A stretch of 27,330 bases of DNA from a virus. Below, one piece after another: positions 1 to 9,440 of the stretch (position 1 is the stretch's first letter; each line of letters begins with the position of its first letter). The translations under genes and the position numbers were made by a program. Where the stretch lies: positions 1 to 27,330 of the IMG/VR virus record IMGVR_UViG_3300020385_000046, one strand, 5' to 3'. The notes below the pieces were generated by a model. That model worked only from the letters and a program-made list of their open reading frames with translations. It had not been told where the DNA came from and searched no databases.

Positions 1-3000
1 TGACTCCAACAACAGAGAAGAAAAGTTTTCTAGGAAGATCTTCAACGACCGTTGTAGATGTATGTGAAGTTCCAGTTGTAGAGTTTTCTTGTCTCAGAAC
101 TCGTAATCTAGAGGAAATTCTATCAACATTAAGAATACGAACATTTTCATTACCAACTTTGAAAATATCATTTTCTTTGATATTTAAACCACCAATAACA
201 GAGAAATAAGTTACAATTCCAGTAGCACCAATATTATCAACTGCTTTTGAGAGTGCTAGTTTAGTTGTGGTGACACCGACCTTGATTGATGTATCCAGTA
301 ATGAAGAACTTGTGGTTATTCCTGTTATTTGAACGATGTCATTATTGTTAAGACCATGAGAAACCGTGCTTATGCCTAAGAAAGAGTCTCCACTAGCGGA
401 GTAAAATTCAACGTTCCTTAAATTGGTTGTTACTGCACTTATTGTTGAAATTCCAGGTCCTGCAACTTTTGCTACTCTTGCATTAGCAACAAAACTACTA
501 TCAATTTCTTTATTAAAAACAACTTTATCATTAACTCTATAATTTTGACCACCTGTCAAAATTCCTAAAGAGTCAACAGAACCTTTTTTGACAAAATTGA
601 TTACCGAATCTTGATCTATGTCTTTATAAGAAGTTTTTGTATAAACATATCCACTATTTCGATTAGAAATAGAATATGGATAAGTATTTCTAATCCAAGT
701 GGTTTTATTTAAATCAAAATCGTCTTGATTTGACTGTTTTTGGGTATTGAATGGATTTGGCTTTGAATTAAAGTTTTCGCCAATCAAATATGGGAATACT
801 GGTTTTTTGAAATTCTTAAATACGCCGTCAGATGATGGAACAGATTCAAAAGTTGCAAAATATGCGTAAGTTCCATTTGGATATTCCGGAGTTACACAAA
901 ATCTTCCATTATTTTCATCAAGATAAGAATCATCATCATAATCTAAGAAAAGGAAGTCCTCGACAAAAAATTCAGGAGGAAATTCACCTGTGGGAGGTCT
1001 TCCTGTTTTTAAGTTTGTAGTATATCCAGATTTTAATTGTACAATAGAACCACCTGATACCTCTGCAAATCCAAAAGGACCATAAATTGGGTGACCGTCG
1101 TAAGCCCATCCGATGATTGGTGAGTGTGCATCAATATTTGTTTCAGTGTTGTTTAATATTCTTAAATCTTTCTTACCAAACAGAACTGTGCCATCTGAAT
1201 TTGATGCGTATAAGATTTTTCTAAGTTCTCTTGGCGCATAAGTGTACGAGCACTGAAGTCCTAAATCTTTGTTCGTTGGAGAGGATATAGTAACGTCATC
1301 TGATTTTATGTTCGCAAGGTTTTTTCTAAATGAGTTGACTCTCCAAGATTGAATGCTTGTCTTAAAGGTTGCAAATTTTCCAGATTTGATTACATCAAAA
1401 GAAGTTGTTGAAGAACCATATCCAGCTCCAGATTTAGTAACGTTAACCGATATGATTTTACCGGTAGAATCAGTTTCAGCGACAATTTCAGCTCCGATGC
1501 CAATTCCGGTAATTTTTATCTCTGGTGTTGAGTTGTAGTCTGTTCCACCAGCACTAACAATGGCATCTACTATTCTCCCATTAATAACAACTGGTGATAT
1601 TACAGCTCCTCTACCAGTGTTTAGATTAATTAAGGGAAATCTTTCAAAATTAAGTATGTCTGAAGAACCATAACCCACACCATTGTTAGATAGGTGTATG
1701 GATGTTACGGACCCTCTAATTATTGGTTTAAGAACTGCATCAAAGGTTTTTCCTTCAATAGAGGATATTCCAATTCTACCGTCTATGGTGACAGTAATAT
1801 CCTGATAATTGAAAGTATGAGTTCCTACACCGATAGAACTAAAATCCTGATATTGCTTCGTATTGTAGAAGAAGTCAGATTGAGTTGTTCCTACACCAAC
1901 AGCGGATAATTTAAATTGGTCATTATTTAACTTAGTAACATAATATTCTGAGGAATTTGTCAATCCACCTACAGTCGTTCCATCTACGGTATATTTTAAA
2001 ATCTCTCCACTTTGATAACCATGGTTCTTAATACTAACGAGATTTAAAGATGTATCAATTCCAGATGCAACGCATGATGTCTTTTTATTTTGATATCCAG
2101 ATCCAGGGTTTATTACGGCAACAGTTTTTACAATAGATTTGCCATTATAAGAATTTAAAGATTGAATACCTTCACCAAAATCAGTGAATCCGATGGTGCT
2201 CAATCCAACAGAAGCGTCATCAATATTTTTGTGAAGTGTGATGGTGTAATTATCCTTCACATTCACATAGTATGATGAATCAGAAGCTAGACCAACCAAT
2301 GCCTTCTTACCGAAGGTCTTGTATACAACTCTCTCACCTGTTCTAAACTTGTGAGACGTGGTAAATCCGATTGTAGATGTATCAACTCCAATCCTTGCCG
2401 ATCCTATTCCAGAAGCATCAAAAGACACTTCATGGGGAACAGTTGTTAATTTTGCTTCTGCAGTCGCACCACTACCATTACCACCACTGATTTTAACTAT
2501 CGGTGTATCTAAGTAGTCAAACCCTTTATCAAAAACTTTTATTTCTTTTACACTTCCCTCTACATGACAGAATCCTGTAGCAGCAGATCCAACAGAATCT
2601 GTGATTCCTAAAGCAGGTGGATTAATTACATCATAATCCTCACCACCATTAGTAACCTGAATAGAATCTATAGATCCATAGTAGCAATAATCGTCAGACT
2701 TATAATTTAAAACCTCAACACCATTAACTAAAATTCCAGTGTATCCAGACTGAGTTTCATGAACCTTTCCATCAGTTTCTGGATGCTTAATTTCTCTAAG
2801 TATTTTTTGTGCTTTTATTTTTTCGTTGTAGTACTCAAGTTTTTGAATATTGTTTTGAGAGATGGTTATAGTATCTAATCCCCCACCAACAACTTTAACA
2901 AAAATGCCATTGTAGATATTCGATCTACTTTTTGCTAATTTTACAGTGTTTGCATCTACTCTTTTTACAAAATAAATTCCCTCAGCAAACAATTCACTTA

Positions 3001-5023
3001 CAATATAACTTTGTTGAACTGTTTGACCTCCAGTGTTGACTCTATTAAAAGTTACTTTTTCTGGCTCATAGTAAACAGCATCACCAGTATAGAAATTATG
3101 ATCAACACCACTTGTGATTTTTACATCTTCACTATCAGATATAAACACACCACCAAAAGTATATTGCTCAATGTTTGGATTTAATTTGACATTGGTAGTT
3201 GATGGTAGTGATGACGAAGATACTAAAACTTTAGATGAATTTGGATCATCAATAATTATGTCATGGGGAGTTGAAGTGTGTTTTGCACCAACCATCCGAA
3301 CACCAGTTTCTGGGTGTTCATGATATGGACCATAATAAGTTTTCCCATTAACTGTACCAAGGTCTGGTTTTAAATATACATTCTGAACATTGGCTGTTAA
3401 TATATTTAAATCTGAGTGAAGATCCGAATCAATTTTAGTAATTTTTCTAGTTACTTTTTTAATGTCACTAGTATTAGTGATTCCAGTTCCTCTAAAAATG
3501 CAAGCAGTTTCACTGAAAATATCAGTGATCACAAAATCATTTGCTAAGGTAGTAGCAAATATATCAGTTAAATTTAACTTGTCTCCTATTCTTAAAATAT
3601 GCGGATCTTTTGTTACAAGTCGATACGTATTGTTAGTTGCATCAATCAATGTCAGAGATTTTACATCATAGAATTGAGCCGTATTAAAAATCCAATTATT
3701 GGACTTGATATCTTTCGCAACTTTTCCTAAAGATTTAATTTTTACCTTAGATCCTTTTTTCTGATAGTAAGTTTGAGGAGGTATTTTAACATCATTTAAA
3801 ACAGATCTAATTTTTACACGAATACCATCTACAACATCATCATCAGATGTATATGCATAAGTGTTTTGATCTATGAAGGATCCATCAGAAATATCATTAG
3901 TTATACCAGTGGTATTAATTCCTAAAAATTGAGTATTAGTTTTTTCCGAATATGTACAAATTCCAGTTGTTCCATTTTTATAATTAAATGTTAAAGTTCC
4001 AGATTTTGGAAATCCAACTGTGGAATCAACATCCAAATATGATTGACCAACCCCAATATTTCCTATAATATATGTTTTCGCATGTAAGGAAAAATTGCCA
4101 TAAAGAAGTTCAGTAGATCCATCATTTTGATTTAAGGAACTATCGATGCTAATTTTATAATATGTTGAATCTGTGCTGACTCCAGAGAATATTTTTTCAA
4201 CATGAGAGACTGGAGCATAAGCTTTTTCAATATTTTCAAAGGTATCTTGAAATAAAGTTCTATTCAACAGTTCAGTTGGATCACCAAATAATGGCTCAAC
4301 AACTAAATCTCTACTTTTTCTAAAATTAGCGTTTGATGGACTAATAACATAGTCAATAGGACGAATTATTTCTGCGTTTTCGCCATACAATGCTTTGAAT
4401 AGGATTTTAAAGGATTCATCAGTTCCTCTAGATGAATAAAAATCCTTTGAATTCCTTATAAATTGAACTTGATCAAGTTCAGAATATAAATCTTTCTCTT
4501 CAAGACCACTTAAAAGTTGAACCTTAATTTTTTTAAGAAATTCTTCTAAAAATAAAACATTTAAATTTTCTACAACAGTTTCTACTTCATGAATATTAGA
4601 TTCTGTTGCAGAAAAAACCAAATTCTCTGGGTCATCACCATTTTCAAAAGAAGTTACTCCACTAAAACCTCTGGTGCAAGATACAAACGTAACATCTGTC
4701 TTACTTTCGTAAAAGATGATTTCATCTTCAATTTTGAGTAAACCATTTGTATCAGGAAATCCATCAGTATTCTGAACGTATATGTCTCCACTTCTAAACG
4801 CATCAAGGTTATATGTAAGAGTTGTTGATTTTACAACATTACCATTTGAGATTAATTTGATGTAAGAATCAATATTTTGAATCAAATCAAGTGGTCCACC
4901 CTGATATTCTTGACCAGAGTAGTATTGAGATAAAAATTCACCGATTAGAGGAAAATCCTCTTTTACATAAGAGGGTAATTGGCTCTTAATGACTTGACTA
5001 AGTTGTACTCTTTTTTCTGTCAT
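1..5023 (-). CDS. Giant virion/baseplate structural protein in the gp7 position, with YHYH-like domain (partial, C-terminus off window)
   Basis: The frame opens at an ATG 8 bases past the gp6 stop and stayed open wherever I translated it down to base 1, giving at least 1674 residues; the C-terminus lies outside the window. The N-terminus begins MTEKRVQLSQVIKSQLPSYV and continues with a region containing FKALYGENAEIIRPIDYVISPS. Much of the rest is low-complexity, with recurring phrases such as G(I/V)(S/T)T and DSLGILTGGQNY. Near 850-1130 there is DGHPIYGPFGF, later DENNGRFCVTPEYP and GTYAYF, which resemble the YHYH domain seen in cyanophage structural proteins. Position right after gp25-gp6 is that of T4 gp7, a wedge subunit. 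That it is in the virion baseplate is inferred from context and style; homology to T4 gp7 itself is not shown. Confidence 0.8.
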   Translation of the reverse strand, partial: MTEKRVQLSQVIKSQLPSYVKEDFPLIGEFLSQYYSGQEYQGGPLDLIQNIDSYIKLISNGNVVKSTTLTYNLDAFRSGDIYVQNTDGFPDTNGLLKIEDEIIFYESKTDVTFVSCTRGFSGVTSFENGDDPENLVFSATESNIHEVETVVENLNVLFLEEFLKKIKVQLLSGLEEKDLYSELDQVQFIRNSKDFYSSRGTDESFKILFKALYGENAEIIRPIDYVISPSNANFRKSRDLVVEPLFGDPTELLNRTLFQDTFENIEKAYAPVSHVEKIFSGVSTDSTYYKISIDSSLNQNDGSTELLYGNFSLHAKTYIIGNIGVGQSYLDVDSTVGFPKSGTLTFNYKNGTTGICTYSEKTNTQFLGINTTGITNDISDGSFIDQNTYAYTSDDDVVDGIRVKIRSVLNDVKIPPQTYYQKKGSKVKIKSLGKVAKDIKSNNWIFNTAQFYDVKSLTLIDATNNTYRLVTKDPHILRIGDKLNLTDIFATTLANDFVITDIFSETACIFRGTGITNTSDIKKVTRKITKIDSDLHSDLNILTANVQNVYLKPDLGTVNGKTYYGPYHEHPETGVRMVGAKHTSTPHDIIIDDPNSSKVLVSSSSLPSTTNVKLNPNIEQYTFGGVFISDSEDVKITSGVDHNFYTGDAVYYEPEKVTFNRVNTGGQTVQQSYIVSELFAEGIYFVKRVDANTVKLAKSRSNIYNGIFVKVVGGGLDTITISQNNIQKLEYYNEKIKAQKILREIKHPETDGKVHETQSGYTGILVNGVEVLNYKSDDYCYYGSIDSIQVTNGGEDYDVINPPALGITDSVGSAATGFCHVEGSVKEIKVFDKGFDYLDTPIVKISGGNGSGATAEAKLTTVPHEVSFDASGIGSARIGVDTSTIGFTTSHKFRTGERVVYKTFGKKALVGLASDSSYYVNVKDNYTITLHKNIDDASVGLSTIGFTDFGEGIQSLNSYNGKSIVKTVAVINPGSGYQNKKTSCVASGIDTSLNLVSIKNHGYQSGEILKYTVDGTTVGGLTNSSEYYVTKLNNDQFKLSAVGVGTTQSDFFYNTKQYQDFSSIGVGTHTFNYQDITVTIDGRIGISSIEGKTFDAVLKPIIRGSVTSIHLSNNGVGYGSSDILNFERFPLINLNTGRGAVISPVVINGRIVDAIVSAGGTDYNSTPEIKITGIGIGAEIVAETDSTGKIISVNVTKSGAGYGSSTTSFDVIKSGKFATFKTSIQSWRVNSFRKNLANIKSDDVTISSPTNKDLGLQCSYTYAPRELRKILYASNSDGTVLFGKKDLRILNNTETNIDAHSPIIGWAYDGHPIYGPFGFAEVSGGSIVQLKSGYTTNLKTGRPPTGEFPPEFFVEDFLFLDYDDDSYLDENNGRFCVTPEYPNGTYAYFATFESVPSSDGVFKNFKKPVFPYLIGENFNSKPNPFNTQKQSNQDDFDLNKTTWIRNTYPYSISNRNSGYVYTKTSYKDIDQDSVINFVKKGSVDSLGILTGGQNYRVNDKVVFNKEIDSSFVANARVAKVAGPGISTISAVTTNLRNVEFYSASGDSFLGISTVSHGLNNNDIVQITGITTSSSLLDTSIKVGVTTTKLALSKAVDNIGATGIVTYFSVIGGLNIKENDIFKVGNENVRILNVDRISSRLRVLRQENSTTGTSHTSTTVVEDLPRKLFFSVVGV

Positions 5024-5030
5024 TTTGTTT

Positions 5031-6965
5031 TTATCTTACTATGCTTCCGTTGGTATAACTTGGGCTGACGGTATAATTTGAACCTGATGGATCTGAACCA
5101 GAACTAATTTGATCAACAATCATTTCAACAGAACTCTTATCAAGTTGTAAATAAAGATCTTGAAGACCGATAATATCATTTGATAGAGGAGTTGCTGATA
5201 TTTCTAAGACCTGTTGACTTTGTTTAGTTTTTCCAGAAGTAATTTTGATTGGATTTAGTGTAATACGACCTTTTTCGTAATTAACACTACCAACATTTCT
5301 TCTTCTTAGAATAGGTGTTACTGAATCAGGGGTTGCAAGAGAGAATAAATTAATTGTTCCTGTCTTTTTGTCTGAATTGGGTAGATCACTAAGATAAACA
5401 TCTTCTGTAATATCTATCACCTTAAAAGAAGAGGATTTTATGTTGTAACCATTCATAGACTCAACAAAGAATGGATTTCCAAAGTCGATTGCATATTCAG
5501 CAAAGGTATTAAGTGCTAACCTCAAGTCTCTTCTGATTTGAAGAGTTGTGATATTAGAGGTTACTGATGCATGACTTTGATCAATAGTCTTCAAAAATTG
5601 ACTATATTTAAATCTTGCTCCGTATCTATTTAATTCAGATGATTCGGAGTACTTTGTGATATTGTCTTGAATTTTAGAAGCAACAAAACTCGCATTTGGT
5701 GCTAAATTTGTGTTATAGTATATTTTACTGTTGGTTTCGACATAAAGATACTTGAGGTCTAGAATTTCGGGCACAATTCCAGCAACGGAGTATTTTCTAA
5801 GATCTCTTTTTATATTTTCTTTGATAGAATTGGGAATAAAGTCGCCATTTCTTGGTTTTATGCTAATAAAGACTTTTCCATACTGTGGTGGAATCAAATC
5901 TTCTCCACCATAGACCGAAATAGACTCAGCCTCAGGATAAACTTTGTTCGGAATCAAAATCTCATAATCATTAGCAGTTAGTGCTCTGTTTTGAGTGGCA
6001 TAAATCTGCGGTGCGTACTTTTTAACAGAATCTACGCTCTCAATTGGTTCTCCACCACTTGATGGCAGTACAGAACCAATTAAAGATATCCCACTAGTGA
6101 TATTATATTCTATGCTTCCCTTTGTATACGCTAATCTACCACTAAAAGCAAAACTACTAACACCATTAGCAGATTCTCCAGAAGTTCTAACGTAAGAAAC
6201 CTCTACAACGTTGCCATCTTCGAGTTTTTTACCAAAAACACCATCACCAAAGATGATTTCATATTGCTCATCTTCAATTTCCTGAATATAATAGATTCTT
6301 GAGTTTCCATTAATGGCAGAACCTGTTCCTGAGTCAAAAAGATTATCTTGACGAGAATATTTAAGACTTACTGAAGATGATGCTGATGGTTTGATACTAA
6401 CCATTAATGTATCAAGGTCAATTCCATTATTTGAGAGAATAAATCTTTGATCTTTGTCTCTACTGTTTGATGTAAACGTCTGAGAGACCACTGTTCCTTC
6501 GTAAACCTCTAATTCGTCAAAAGAAGCAATACCATCAACAACATTAACCGTCTTATCTGCGGTAATTCCAAAGATAAATGATTGTTGATTGAATTGTCCA
6601 CCTGTGCTCGCTACAGGCCCTTTCTTTAATACAACTGTTGCTGGTGCAGGATTGATATTTGATACGTCTACAAAGAAATCAATAGAAACTCTAGATGATT
6701 TCTTAGACCTTGGTACGTATCCTATATTCCTCGCCAGCGCCACGACGTTCTCCCTCAAGGTGGCGCTATCAATGAACACCTCATTAGATACCATATTGGC
6801 ATTATAAGAGGTGATGTAGGTGTTATATGCTAATACGTCGATAATCGTTGACAGATTAGATCCCTCAAAGTCATAATCAGTAAAATCTGAGTTAGACCTT
6901 AGATAATCAATAAGAGTAGTCTTAATCTGGTCAAAATCCAGATTTGAAAAATTTAAAAGAGGCAT
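5031..6965 (-). CDS. 6: Baseplate wedge protein gp6
   Basis: A 644-residue protein, close to the about 660 residues of T4 gp6. It starts MPLLNFSNLDFDQIKTTLID and has the N-terminal gp6 pattern of a DYLRSNSDFTDYDFEGSNLS segment followed by NTYITSYNANMVSNEVFIDSATLRENVVALARNIGYVPRS. The middle (about 260-420) carries the baseplate_J-like region, including SSGGEPIESVDSVKKYAP and ALTANDYEILIPNKVYPEAES. In T4, gp6 dimers form the continuous ring of the baseplate and join neighbouring wedges. The start codon abuts the stop of gp25 (7367-6966), so the two are co-translated. Identification is strong from sequence pattern, length and order. Confidence 0.93.
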   Translation of the reverse strand: MPLLNFSNLDFDQIKTTLIDYLRSNSDFTDYDFEGSNLSTIIDVLAYNTYITSYNANMVSNEVFIDSATLRENVVALARNIGYVPRSKKSSRVSIDFFVDVSNINPAPATVVLKKGPVASTGGQFNQQSFIFGITADKTVNVVDGIASFDELEVYEGTVVSQTFTSNSRDKDQRFILSNNGIDLDTLMVSIKPSASSSVSLKYSRQDNLFDSGTGSAINGNSRIYYIQEIEDEQYEIIFGDGVFGKKLEDGNVVEVSYVRTSGESANGVSSFAFSGRLAYTKGSIEYNITSGISLIGSVLPSSGGEPIESVDSVKKYAPQIYATQNRALTANDYEILIPNKVYPEAESISVYGGEDLIPPQYGKVFISIKPRNGDFIPNSIKENIKRDLRKYSVAGIVPEILDLKYLYVETNSKIYYNTNLAPNASFVASKIQDNITKYSESSELNRYGARFKYSQFLKTIDQSHASVTSNITTLQIRRDLRLALNTFAEYAIDFGNPFFVESMNGYNIKSSSFKVIDITEDVYLSDLPNSDKKTGTINLFSLATPDSVTPILRRRNVGSVNYEKGRITLNPIKITSGKTKQSQQVLEISATPLSNDIIGLQDLYLQLDKSSVEMIVDQISSGSDPSGSNYTVSPSYTNGSIVR

Positions 6966-7367
6966 TTATCTTGTCGGTAATAATACAAACTCTAGTTGTT
7001 GTGGTGGAATATCCGCTCCAACAATACGATATTTGATTTTTGTATCTAAAGAATTGTTATCAAAGTCGGGAGTGACCTCAACATCGATTAATGAAACTCT
7101 AGGTTCATAATTATTGATTGCAGTTTCGATTTCATCACGAATTGCAAGAGCGGTTACCTCATCAAGATTCTCAAAAAGTAGTTTTGAGACATTAGAACCG
7201 AAGTCTGGATTAAAAAATTTCTCTCCAGGTGACGTTAAAATAATATTACGAACAGAACGGGCAATCGCATTTGTATTTTTAAGCGCAACCAGATCATTGT
7301 TTAAGGGGTTAACCTTAAAACTCATACTTACATCTTTAAATGATTGACTTACCCTTTCTAAAGGCAC
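6966..7367 (-). CDS. 25: Baseplate wedge protein gp25 (GPW/gp25 family)
   Basis: The 133-residue protein matches the size of T4 gp25 (132). It has the family hallmark ARSVRNIILTSPGEKFFNPD followed by FGSNVSKLLFENLD, and a C-terminal half of alternating beta pattern (NYEPRVSLIDVEVTPDFDNNSLDTKI). gp25 is a small sheath-polymerisation/baseplate wedge protein related to type VI secretion TssE. It lies immediately upstream of gp6. A late-promoter-like AATAAATA sits at 7389-7396, 22 bases before the start, consistent with late expression. Confidence 0.94.
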   Translation of the reverse strand: MPLERVSQSFKDVSMSFKVNPLNNDLVALKNTNAIARSVRNIILTSPGEKFFNPDFGSNVSKLLFENLDEVTALAIRDEIETAINNYEPRVSLIDVEVTPDFDNNSLDTKIKYRIVGADIPPQQLEFVLLPTR

Positions 7368-7388
7368 TAGAACCTAGCAATTATTAGT

Positions 7389-7396
7389 TATTTATT
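7389..7396 (-). promoter_or_regulatory. Candidate T4-type late promoter before gp25
   Basis: On the coding strand the octamer AATAAATA matches the T4 late promoter TATAAATA in 7 of 8 positions and lies 22 bases upstream of the gp25 ATG, where a late -10 would be. AT-rich octamers occur by chance here, so this is only a candidate. Confidence 0.4.
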
Positions 7397-7398
7397 CA

Positions 7399-7590
7399 CT
7401 AAAATTCGGTTAATACTGTAGGCTCTGTACCATAATCATGGTCATCATCATTGTGAATCTTCTCATGAATCTCTTTTTGCACCTTAAAATTGTGTTTTTT
7501 AGGTGTTAGGTCATCATTTGCGATCTCACGAAGCATTTTTTGGTGCTGGTCATTACCTAAATTGTCTAAAAAGTCGTTACTCGGAGCCAT
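7399..7590 (-). CDS. Small conserved cyanophage protein, unknown function
   Basis: 63 residues starting MAPSNDFLDNLGNDQHQKML and ending YGTEPTVLTEF; charged, rich in H, K and D in its second half. The open frame extends far upstream inside the preceding gene, but the ATG at 7590 follows a GAGG ribosome-binding-like sequence and is the natural start. It overlaps the end of the 227-residue gene by 14 bases, so coupling is likely. I recall this as a conserved small gene near gp25 in cyanomyoviruses. No function can be assigned. Confidence 0.8.
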   Translation of the reverse strand: MAPSNDFLDNLGNDQHQKMLREIANDDLTPKKHNFKVQKEIHEKIHNDDDHDYGTEPTVLTEF

Positions 7591-8260
7591 TTTCCTCTTT
7601 TTCGGGTGAATTTTCACGTTCTTTTGCAGTTTTCCAGAAATATTCGTCCTCACGACCCATGCCAAGTCGTTCATAACCGTTTTCAACACTGTAATATTCT
7701 GTTGAAACCTTAAAATCAGGCATTTTAGGATCAACAGGAGTCAAACTATTATCGTAAATGCGTATTCTATTATTTGGATAGAGAGCATACTGCCCATTAT
7801 CTAGTTCAATTAGGTTTGATGACTTGTGTTCAGCAGGATTTTCACTTGTAGCATAATCAACAACATCAGGATCCTGGTGATAATTGTCCAGAGTACACAC
7901 GTAGGTGCCCTTCTGGATGCCGAAATCCCTTGTATACAGTTCATAGTCCATTGAACCGATAAACTGCTTCTGAACGGCAACTACGCCATAGTCCATACAG
8001 TTCCAAAACTGTAGGTTAGGTAGATCCATATCAGGATCAGGAGTCTTAGGCTCTGAAACAAATGCACTAATTGGCAGTTTATCATACATTGCCGCATACT
8101 CTGGTAAGTATGTCTCAAAATAAAAAGCACGCCCAGGAATCGACTTTGCCGATACCCAGACGCCTTTTACAAATTCACCATGACCACTTTGATGATCGGT
8201 GAGATATTCTTTACGAACCCATACCTCAACCGAGGGAAGGTTACAAATTAAAGCAGCCAT
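7577..8260 (-). CDS. Conserved cyanomyovirus protein upstream of gp25, unknown function
   Basis: 227 residues starting MAALICNLPSVEVWVRKEYL. It is soluble-looking, with many aromatics (KSIPGRAFYFETYLPEYAAMYDKLP) and an acidic tail ending ENSPEKEENGSE. No signal peptide, membrane segment or catalytic motif is visible. Its place between the baseplate genes and the glycosyltransferase suggests a virion or assembly role, but that is inference from position. TTAAATAA, a possible late promoter, lies about 25 bases upstream, overlapping the stop of the previous gene. Confidence 0.85.
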   Translation of the reverse strand: MAALICNLPSVEVWVRKEYLTDHQSGHGEFVKGVWVSAKSIPGRAFYFETYLPEYAAMYDKLPISAFVSEPKTPDPDMDLPNLQFWNCMDYGVVAVQKQFIGSMDYELYTRDFGIQKGTYVCTLDNYHQDPDVVDYATSENPAEHKSSNLIELDNGQYALYPNNRIRIYDNSLTPVDPKMPDFKVSTEYYSVENGYERLGMGREDEYFWKTAKERENSPEKEENGSE

Positions 8261-8280
8261 TATGAATTAATATATCTTTA

Positions 8281-8290
8281 CTTATTTAAC
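8281..8290 (-). promoter_or_regulatory. Candidate late promoter (TTAAATAA) before the 227-residue gene
   Basis: The coding strand reads GGTTAAATAAG, overlapping the stop codon of the 8286-8432 gene and ending about 20 bases before the ATG at 8260. It resembles the T4/cyanophage late motif (T/C)(A/T)TAAATA. Weak on its own. Confidence 0.3.
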
Positions 8291-8432
8291 CACGTCCTTG
8301 TCCACGATATGGTTTCTTTTTACCATTGCGAGAGGACGGGGCCAACTTAGTGTTTACCGATCGTCCTTGACGAGTTTTTTTCGGTGGTGCCTTTTGAAAT
8401 TCGCCACCACTACCACTGAACATTCTAGCCAT
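8286..8432 (-). CDS. Small basic protein, unknown function
   Basis: 48 residues beginning MARMFSGSGGEF, with PPKKTRQGRSVNTKLAPSS in the middle and a very basic C-terminus (NGKKKPYRGQGRG). A strong GGAGGA lies about 9 bases upstream of the ATG. It overlaps the end of the preceding gene by 8 bases. The Lys/Arg/Gly-rich composition suggests nucleic-acid contact, but nothing specific can be said. I recall similar small basic proteins at this place in cyanomyoviruses. Confidence 0.75.
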   Translation of the reverse strand: MARMFSGSGGEFQKAPPKKTRQGRSVNTKLAPSSRNGKKKPYRGQGRG

Positions 8433-8619
8433 TTGTACATTCCTCCATTGAGATTAAATTAGCATCAAACATATCCTTCCCTTCTGAAGGACTTTCATAG
8501 TATCTTTCAGCAAGATCTTGCATGATATCGAGACACGCTTCGTGCGAGAGATTTCGATGAATTTTCTCTCCCGCATAAAGTATATCGAAACGAACCTTAG
8601 ATGACACGAGTTTTTTCAT
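8425..8619 (-). CDS. Small conserved cyanophage protein (MKKLVSSKVRF family), unknown function
   Basis: 64 residues beginning MKKLVSSKVRFDILYAGEKI, then HRNLSHEACLDIMQDLAERYY and an acidic end. The frame is open further upstream inside the glycosyltransferase, but the ATG at 8619 fits the family start that I recall from many cyanomyoviruses, where this gene also follows the glycosyltransferase. It overlaps the glycosyltransferase stop by 23 bases. The helix-rich LSHEACLDIMQDLAE segment is the most family-like part; function unknown. Confidence 0.82.
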   Translation of the reverse strand: MKKLVSSKVRFDILYAGEKIHRNLSHEACLDIMQDLAERYYESPSEGKDMFDANLISMEECTNG

Positions 8620-9364
8620 GACCAACACGAATCCGAGGATCGCACCAGATTTCAAATCCCTCATCCTTTGCATCAAGACAGAATGAGACATCCTCACCAC
8701 ACATGTCTTGTACTTCACCAGACTCAAAGACTTGCATCTTAGGAGCAAACCATGGATACTCTAAATTCTCAAAGACTCCATTCTTAATCAATACCCATCC
8801 AAATCCTGTATAATCAACAGTAAAAGGCTTCTTACGCTTACTGATGGATTCGACAGTCTCGTGATTCATCACTCCACCATTCTTACGGAAATCATCCTCT
8901 TCCAACCAGTGTGCGACAGAGGTTGTGTGTCCATCTTCTGTGGCATACCATCCACCAACAATCTCACGCTCTGTACCGTCTTCACTCAGAGCTAAATCAC
9001 AAAGTTGCCAGAACTTGGTCGTGTCAAATACAATATCACTATCAATCCATAACTGATAATCATATGTTAATTTACCATCCCATGGTACTTGCTTAGATCC
9101 ACGGAGAACATTTGCACCCAATACTTTACAACGGGCAAAGTTCACCATAGAAGAATAATCTTGACTAATCTGAATACTCATACCGTTCTGTACCATATCA
9201 AAGCACAGTTGTACAAAGTTCTTCAGAAAGATATAAGAGCACCCACGACCAGGAAGACAGAATACAATTGCCTTACCACGCATTCTCTCTTTGATCGCAT
9301 CGATGTCCCACTCAGGCGCTTTTTGCTTTGGTGCCACAGTCTTTACTTTAAATCCTTTAGCCAT
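8597..9364 (-). CDS. Glycosyltransferase-like protein (GT-A fold)
   Basis: 255 residues. The GT-A pattern is visible: KAIVFCLPGRGCSYIFLKNF at about 31-50, the metal-binding DSD at 108-110 in YQLWIDSDIVF, an acceptor-side block VDYTGFGWVLIKNGVFENL, and a GEDVSFCLDAKDEGFEIW segment where the ED pair is the usual catalytic/acceptor acid. It would use a nucleotide sugar. The acceptor is unknown and could be phage DNA, a virion protein or host LPS. It is transcribed from a good sigma-70 promoter at 9388-9416, although its neighbours downstream are structural genes. Confidence 0.82.
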   Translation of the reverse strand: MAKGFKVKTVAPKQKAPEWDIDAIKERMRGKAIVFCLPGRGCSYIFLKNFVQLCFDMVQNGMSIQISQDYSSMVNFARCKVLGANVLRGSKQVPWDGKLTYDYQLWIDSDIVFDTTKFWQLCDLALSEDGTEREIVGGWYATEDGHTTSVAHWLEEDDFRKNGGVMNHETVESISKRKKPFTVDYTGFGWVLIKNGVFENLEYPWFAPKMQVFESGEVQDMCGEDVSFCLDAKDEGFEIWCDPRIRVGHEKTRVI

Positions 9365-9387
9365 AGTTTTGAATAACCTTCAGTTCA

Positions 9388-9416
9388 ATTCTATCGTAGT
9401 ATGTAGTATGTGTCAA
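9388..9416 (-). promoter_or_regulatory. Sigma-70 type promoter for the glycosyltransferase
   Basis: On the minus strand TTGACA (9411-9416, perfect) is separated by exactly 17 bases from TAGAAT (9388-9393, 5 of 6). The ATG at 9364 lies 23 bases beyond the -10. This is host-type early-promoter architecture. Confidence 0.75.
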
Positions 9417-9440
9417 TATCAGACTTACTGTCCTTTACTT

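Noticed and set aside
7591-7734. Longer start (MILKCLILRFQQN) for the 63-residue gene.
   Set aside because: The extension lies wholly inside the preceding gene in another frame; the ATG at 7590 has its own ribosome-binding site.
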